A stretch of DNA of 44,430 bases from Spirogloea muscicola (taxonomy: Eukaryota > Streptophyta > Zygnematophyceae > Spirogloeales > Spirogloeaceae), in the NCBI GenBank assembly GCA_009602725.1, contig WELB01000033.1, forward strand, positions 74,068-118,497, given 5' to 3'. Position 1 is the stretch's first letter, and every line of letters starts with the position of its first letter. Of this stretch, positions 41,020-44,430 are shown in pieces. The notes beneath the pieces are model-generated. The model saw only the letters and a program-made list of their open reading frames with translations, was not told the DNA's origin and made no database searches. A program made the translations under genes and the position numbers.

Positions 41020-42453
41020 TCCTCCGGCTGTCAGACACCAGCGGGGGGCCTCACACTCCTCAGGGTTTCCTTGGGCTCACCAGCCTTCGTGGACGAGCAG
41101 CTGCGTGGCAAGCTGCAGGAGCACCTCAAGCCGGCGGCCCGCTTCCCTGAGCTGTGCAACATGCAGCTAGGGCTCGCCATGCTGACGCGCAGCATTGCGC
41201 AACGTCCCCTGTACCTGGCTCGAGCCCTCCCCCCCTCCCCGGCGGCGTAGGCCGCCTATGCAACTTTTGATGCAGGTATCCTTGCCAGCACAGCGTCCCT
41301 GGTCCAACACCCGGCCTTCCTGACGACGCCGGCTGCCGTGCACCAGGCCTCCCTGCCTGTGAGCCGCGGGGGTCTACGCTGCCGTCCGCTGGCTCGTGCC
41401 TGCCGGGCAGCACACTTGGGGAGTTGGGCGCAGGTTGCGGCTTCGGTGGCCCAGCGTTTCGGCATGGGGGTCGCCTTCTGGAGCAGGCGGCAGCGGACGT
41501 GGAGACTGGCTCGTTGCCCTTCCAGGCGGCTCTCCGCTCAGCCCGGGATGCGCTGCTTGCAGATCACCCCGCCCTGGTGCCACGGGCCGTCCCGTTCACG
41601 CACCTCTCGCGCACGGCCGACCTCCGGGCCCAAGCTCGCTTCATGGCAGAGGTAGATGCGGCCTCCTTCACACCCATGGGGCTCTTGCCATCAGCCGACC
41701 TCCGGGGCGGCGCGCGGTTGCTCTCGGCATCCGCACCAGGGGCGGCAGCTTGGTTGTCTGCCCTGCCAATCCACGACGCGCTCCGAATGCCCGGTGACGC
41801 CTTCCGTATGGTGGTGCACCGCCTCCTCGGCCTCCACCCACCCTGCCTCAGTGGAGTACAGCAGTGTGAGTGCGGAGAGCGCAATTCAGACGCGGCATCG
41901 TTGGCAGCTCACATGCTCAGGTGCGCACGGGGCGGGGAGCGGACAGGAACACACGACCTGCTACGGAATGCAATGTTTGGCATCTGTGTCGAGGCCGGTT
42001 ACACGGTGGCGCTCGAGAATACCAGCATCATGCCTCCGACCGCTGGGGCGGATGGCCGCATCCACACCCGGCGCGCCGACCTCGTCGCCAGCGCGCTCGG
42101 CGGGAAAGAAAGTGGCACTCCCAATGGGGGCCAGGGCGGGGGGCCTCGGCTCATCGCCCACGTTGTCGCGACGGACTGCTTTGTTTCCAGCAGCGCCAAA
42201 CGCTTCACCGCCTGGCGCGGCGTGCAGCGGCCCGCCGCCTCGGGCAGCAGGGCGAGCAGCCCGGCTTCAACGTCGCCGGGTCCCTCGCTCAGGTCTTCCG
42301 AATGCGTTTGGCCATCTCGATGCAGCGGTCCCTTGCCTTCGCGGTTCACTTGCGCGCAGGCCGAGCTTTGGCGGCGGCCTCCGGCTTCAGTCAGGGCGAC
42401 GTCGTTCCGCCGGCTAGCTACTCAGACTTGCATCTCCTGACTAGAGGTTACTG

Positions 42454-42488
42454 AATCAGCCAGGGTACTGAGCTTCCCCTGGCTGATT
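42454..42488. repeat. 12-bp hairpin in D tail
   Basis: AATCAGCCAGGG (42454-42465) and CCCTGGCTGATT (42477-42488) are exact reverse complements around an 11-nt loop. Other D tails have only the right arm, so the left arm is an extra inverted copy next to the A insertion point. Confidence 0.88.
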
Positions 42489-42597
42489 TGTGTGCTTGTT
42501 TTTCTCAGCGCTTCCCCTGGCCCCCTTCTCGTGCTTTGTTGATTCTATTTTGGGCTGGCTTTTCCAGCCCCTATTCTCAATGAACGAGCACTTTCTT
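42488..42597 (+). mobile_element. 110-bp family A insertion with 10-bp TSD
   Basis: Severely 5'-truncated A tail (TTGTGTGCTTGTTTTTCTC ... hairpin ... AACGAGCACTTTCTT) flanked by CCTGGCTGAT at 42478-42487 and 42598-42607. It interrupts the D tail and defines the A 3' terminus as ...GAGCACTTTCTT. Confidence 0.9.
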
Positions 42598-42706
42598 CCT
42601 GGCTGATGTCTTAGTCCCTAGCAGTCGCACTCCGGCTCCTTCAGACCTTGTCCGTCCCTTTGGGCTGGCCTTTCCCAGCCACCAGTCAATCTGGCCGCGC
42701 TTCCTG

Positions 42707-43083
42707 CTTTGGGCGCTCGGTGGCTCGAGCTGCTCACCCAGCTCGCCCGCCACACCATCGCCCGACGCTTCCATGGGGAGCCGGTTGACTTCCCTGCAGC
42801 CGGGTCGCTGGCGCAAGTGTATCGAATGCGCCTGGCCGTCTCGCTGCAGAGGTCCATGGCCCGGGCGCTGCACCTTCGTGCCGGCAGAGCCCTCGCTGCT
42901 GCCTCTGGCTCTGGCCAGGGGACCCACTTCCAGGAGCCCAGCATCTCTGATCTGCGGCTGCTTAGCAGGGGTTACTGAGTGTCTCGTAGCAGCTTCATTT
43001 CTGTTACTTAGCGCTTCCCCTGGCCCCCTTCTCGTACTCTGTTCATTCTTTTTCGGGCTGGTTGTTCCAGCCCCTATCCTCAG
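42707..43083 (+). mobile_element. Family A 3' end
   Basis: GARWLELLTQLARHTIARRF ... SISDLRLLSRGY, TGA at 42976-42978, 3' UTR with hairpin GGGCTGG-TTGTT-CCAGCCC (43055-43073). The last 20 bases of the tail are missing: it joins family C coding sequence at CCTCAG. Confidence 0.88.
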
Positions 43084-43475
43084 CTGCAATCGACATCTTT
43101 GGCTGTCTGGGTCCTCGCTTCCACACTCTGCTTCAAAACATTGCCAATCTAGGCTACACTCGACGCGCAGATGTGTTTCCGGCTGAGATGGGCTTGCCAG
43201 CTGCATATCTGTCGCTCTTGCGACGTCGAGTTTCGGCCTGTTTGCAGCGTGCTCAGGCTAGTGCCTTGCACCAGAAAGCTGGGCGAGCTCTAGTAGGTGG
43301 CAGAAGGGCTCCGTTCCTGGCATCTAGTATTCATGCATCGAGTAGTGACCTTTATGTTATGACCCGTGGTTATTGGGCGGGTCAATCTGCTGTAGGTTAT
43401 GTAGATTTTTAGATGTGCTTGCCTTTGTACCTGGCCATTTGGCCTACATTTCTTTCTAATACACGATCTTTTTTA
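43084..43475 (+). mobile_element. Family C 3' end with lost stop
   Basis: AAIDIFGCLGPRFHTLLQNI ... AYLSLLRRRVSACLQRAQA ... SDLYVMTRGY, where the usual TGA reads TGG (GGTTATTGGGCGGG). The C tail follows with GGCC-ATTT-GGCC hairpin (43433-43444) and CACGATC. Confidence 0.85.
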
Positions 43476-43482
43476 TTCACAA

Positions 43483-43540
43483 TGGGCGAGCACTTTCTTC
43501 TTTTTGGGCTGGCCTTTCCCATGGGCGAGCTCATTCTTTC
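43483..43540 (+). mobile_element. Two truncated tail termini
   Basis: AATGGGCGAGCACTTTCTTC (family A terminus) then TTTTTGGGCTGGCCTTTCCC and ATGGGCGAGCTCATTCTTTC (family D-type hairpin and terminus), ending at GCCGGCAGAGCC of the next A copy. Confidence 0.75.
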
Positions 43541-43892
43541 GCCGGCAGAGCCCTCGCTGCTGCCTCTGGCTCTGGCCAGGGGACCCACTTCCAGGAGCCC
43601 AGCATCTCTGATCTGCGGCTGCTTAGCAGGGGTTACTGAGTGTCTCGTAGCAGCTTTGTTTCTGTTACTTAGCGCTTCCCCTGGCCCCCTTCTCGTACTC
43701 TGTTCATTCTTTTTCGGGCTGGTTGTTCCAGCCCCTATTCTCAATGGGCGAGCACTTTCTTCTTTGTTTCTGTTACTTAGCGCTTCCCCTGGCCCCCCTG
43801 GCGAGCCTTCCCCCCTTCTCGTACTCTGTTCATTCTTTTTCGGGCTGGTTGTTCCAGCCCCTATTCTCAATGGGCGAGCACTTTCTTCTTTC
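43541..43892 (+). mobile_element. Family A 3' end followed by a second A tail
   Basis: 43541 starts GCCGGCAGAGCCCTCGCTGC, through SISDLRLLSRGY-stop (TGA 43636-43638) and tail to 43762. A second tail begins TTTGTTTCTGTTACTTAGCG at 43763, with a 14-15 bp internal insert (TGGCGAGCCTTCCCC), and ends near 43890. Both carry the TTGTT-loop hairpin. Confidence 0.88.
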
Positions 43893-44430
43893 CCAGGAGG
43901 CCCTCCGCTCAGCCCAGGACGGGTTACTCGCGGAGCATCCGGCCCTTGCAGAGAGCGTGGTCCCCTTCGCTCACCTCGCCCACACCTCCGACTCGCAGGC
44001 GCAGGCGCGATACATGGCTGCTGTGGACAAGGCGACGTTCACGGACACGCTGCAGCTCCTCCCCGCAGGCGACGTGCGCGGCCGTGCTCGGCTGCTGTCG
44101 GCCGCCTCCCCGGGCGCGGCAGCCTGGCTCTCTGCGCTCCCACTGTATGATGCGCTCAGGCTGCCGGACGAGCTGTTCCGCACGGCCACGCATCGCCTGC
44201 TGGGCCTCCCCCCGCCCTGCCTGCTGGGCGTGCTGCAGTGCGAATGTGGGGAGCGGTCGACGGACCCGGCGGAGCTGGCGGCGCATCTCCTCCGCTGCGC
44301 CACTGGAGGCGAACGAACAGCTGCGCACGACCTCTTGCGTGATGCTATGTTCGGGATCTTTCAGGAGGCGGGCTACACGGTGGCGATGGAGAACGCCTCG
44401 GTCATGCCCATCCTCGAGAGGGGCTGACGG
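43893..44430 (+). pseudogene. Family E retrotransposon fragment, cut by window end
   Basis: Open frame from RSAQDGLLAEHPALAESVVP through FAHLAHTSDSQAQARYMA, LSAASPGAAAWLSALPLYDA, the CCHC knuckle CECGERSTDPAELAAHLLRC, HDLLRDAMFGIFQEAG and GYTVAMENASVMPILERG, then a stop (44425-44427) where relatives read GADGR. One missing G would explain it, but window-edge effects cannot be excluded. RT part absent; the RLE core lies beyond the window. Confidence 0.82.

Larger units (their letters stand above)
39081..42706 (+). pseudogene. Family D retrotransposon (host), split by nested D element
   Basis: 39081-39283 codes ALAHDRALKATAAAHPGVL, the YADD box (39157-39168) and SKCSAWSPQ. After a minus-strand insertion the same reading resumes at about 41020 with SSGCQTPAGGLTLLRV. 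It continues through the post-RT region (TAG at about 41247), LEQAAADVETGSLPFQ, the CECGERNS...HMLRC knuckle, HDLLRNAMFG, GYTVALENTS, RADLVASALGG and GPRLIAHVVATD. About 130 bp with the KERKY block is deleted near 42203. The ORF ends YSDLHLLTRGY-stop (about 42452), followed by the D tail, which is itself split by a 110-bp A insertion and ends near 42706. Confidence 0.85.

Noticed and set aside
39284-42706. Simple palindrome or inverted duplication of D
   Set aside because: The plus copy continues in order on both sides of the minus copy, which shows nested insertion instead.

Overview
The window is nuclear DNA of a photosynthetic eukaryote of the green lineage, most likely a green or streptophyte alga. 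I cannot name the species. The evidence is an intron-containing major light-harvesting (LHCII) gene, a homologue of the plant-specific membrane family represented by Arabidopsis At3g27390, a plant-type RAB6-interacting golgin, plant-type TTTAGGG telomere-like repeats, and a eukaryotic 18S rRNA fragment. All host genes have short GT-AG introns (one GC-AG).

Host genes: a 5'-truncated FUT8-like glycosyltransferase (1-2076, +); an LHCII gene (6196-7631, +, five exons) with G-box and CCAAT motifs upstream; the At3g27390-like membrane protein (16685-20607, +, about ten exons); the C-terminal exon of a FAM32A-like protein (31672-31913, +) cut by a 404-base assembly gap; and a golgin of the GORAB family (33693-35099, -, five exons). 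These look like ordinary single-copy genes with no operon-like relation.

Most of the rest (about 4.2-5.2, 10.9-15.9, 21.4-31.3 and 35.8-44.4 kb) is a dense, nested community of non-LTR retrotransposons. I separate at least six related families (A, B, C, D/E, F, G; names mine). The best copy is an intact 1131-codon ORF (11921-15316, -): proline-rich N-terminus, one C2HC zinc finger, reverse transcriptase with FADD box, a C-terminal CCHC knuckle, and a restriction-like endonuclease (RLE) type domain. No AP endonuclease is visible. Other copies are 5'-truncated or frameshifted. The families share a C-terminus ending in R-G-Y-stop. Most share a 3' RNA hairpin (GGGCTGG-loop-CCAGCCC) and a terminus like GGGCGAGCACTTTCTT.

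Because copies inserted into each other, exact target-site duplications (TSDs) can be read in several places: 7 bp at 11792/15329, 10 bp at 36029/38921, 13 bp at 27073/27665, 9 bp at 23660/23919, and 10 bp at 42478/42598. The most unusual structures are: a minus-strand insertion carrying the last 582 nt of 18S rRNA plus ITS1-like sequence between two retroelement tails (a probable template-jump chimera); a TSD-flanked copy with its 5' part inverted (twin-priming-like); and a D element nested in another D element, with an inverted TTTAGGG/CCCTAAA hairpin exactly at its 5' junction.
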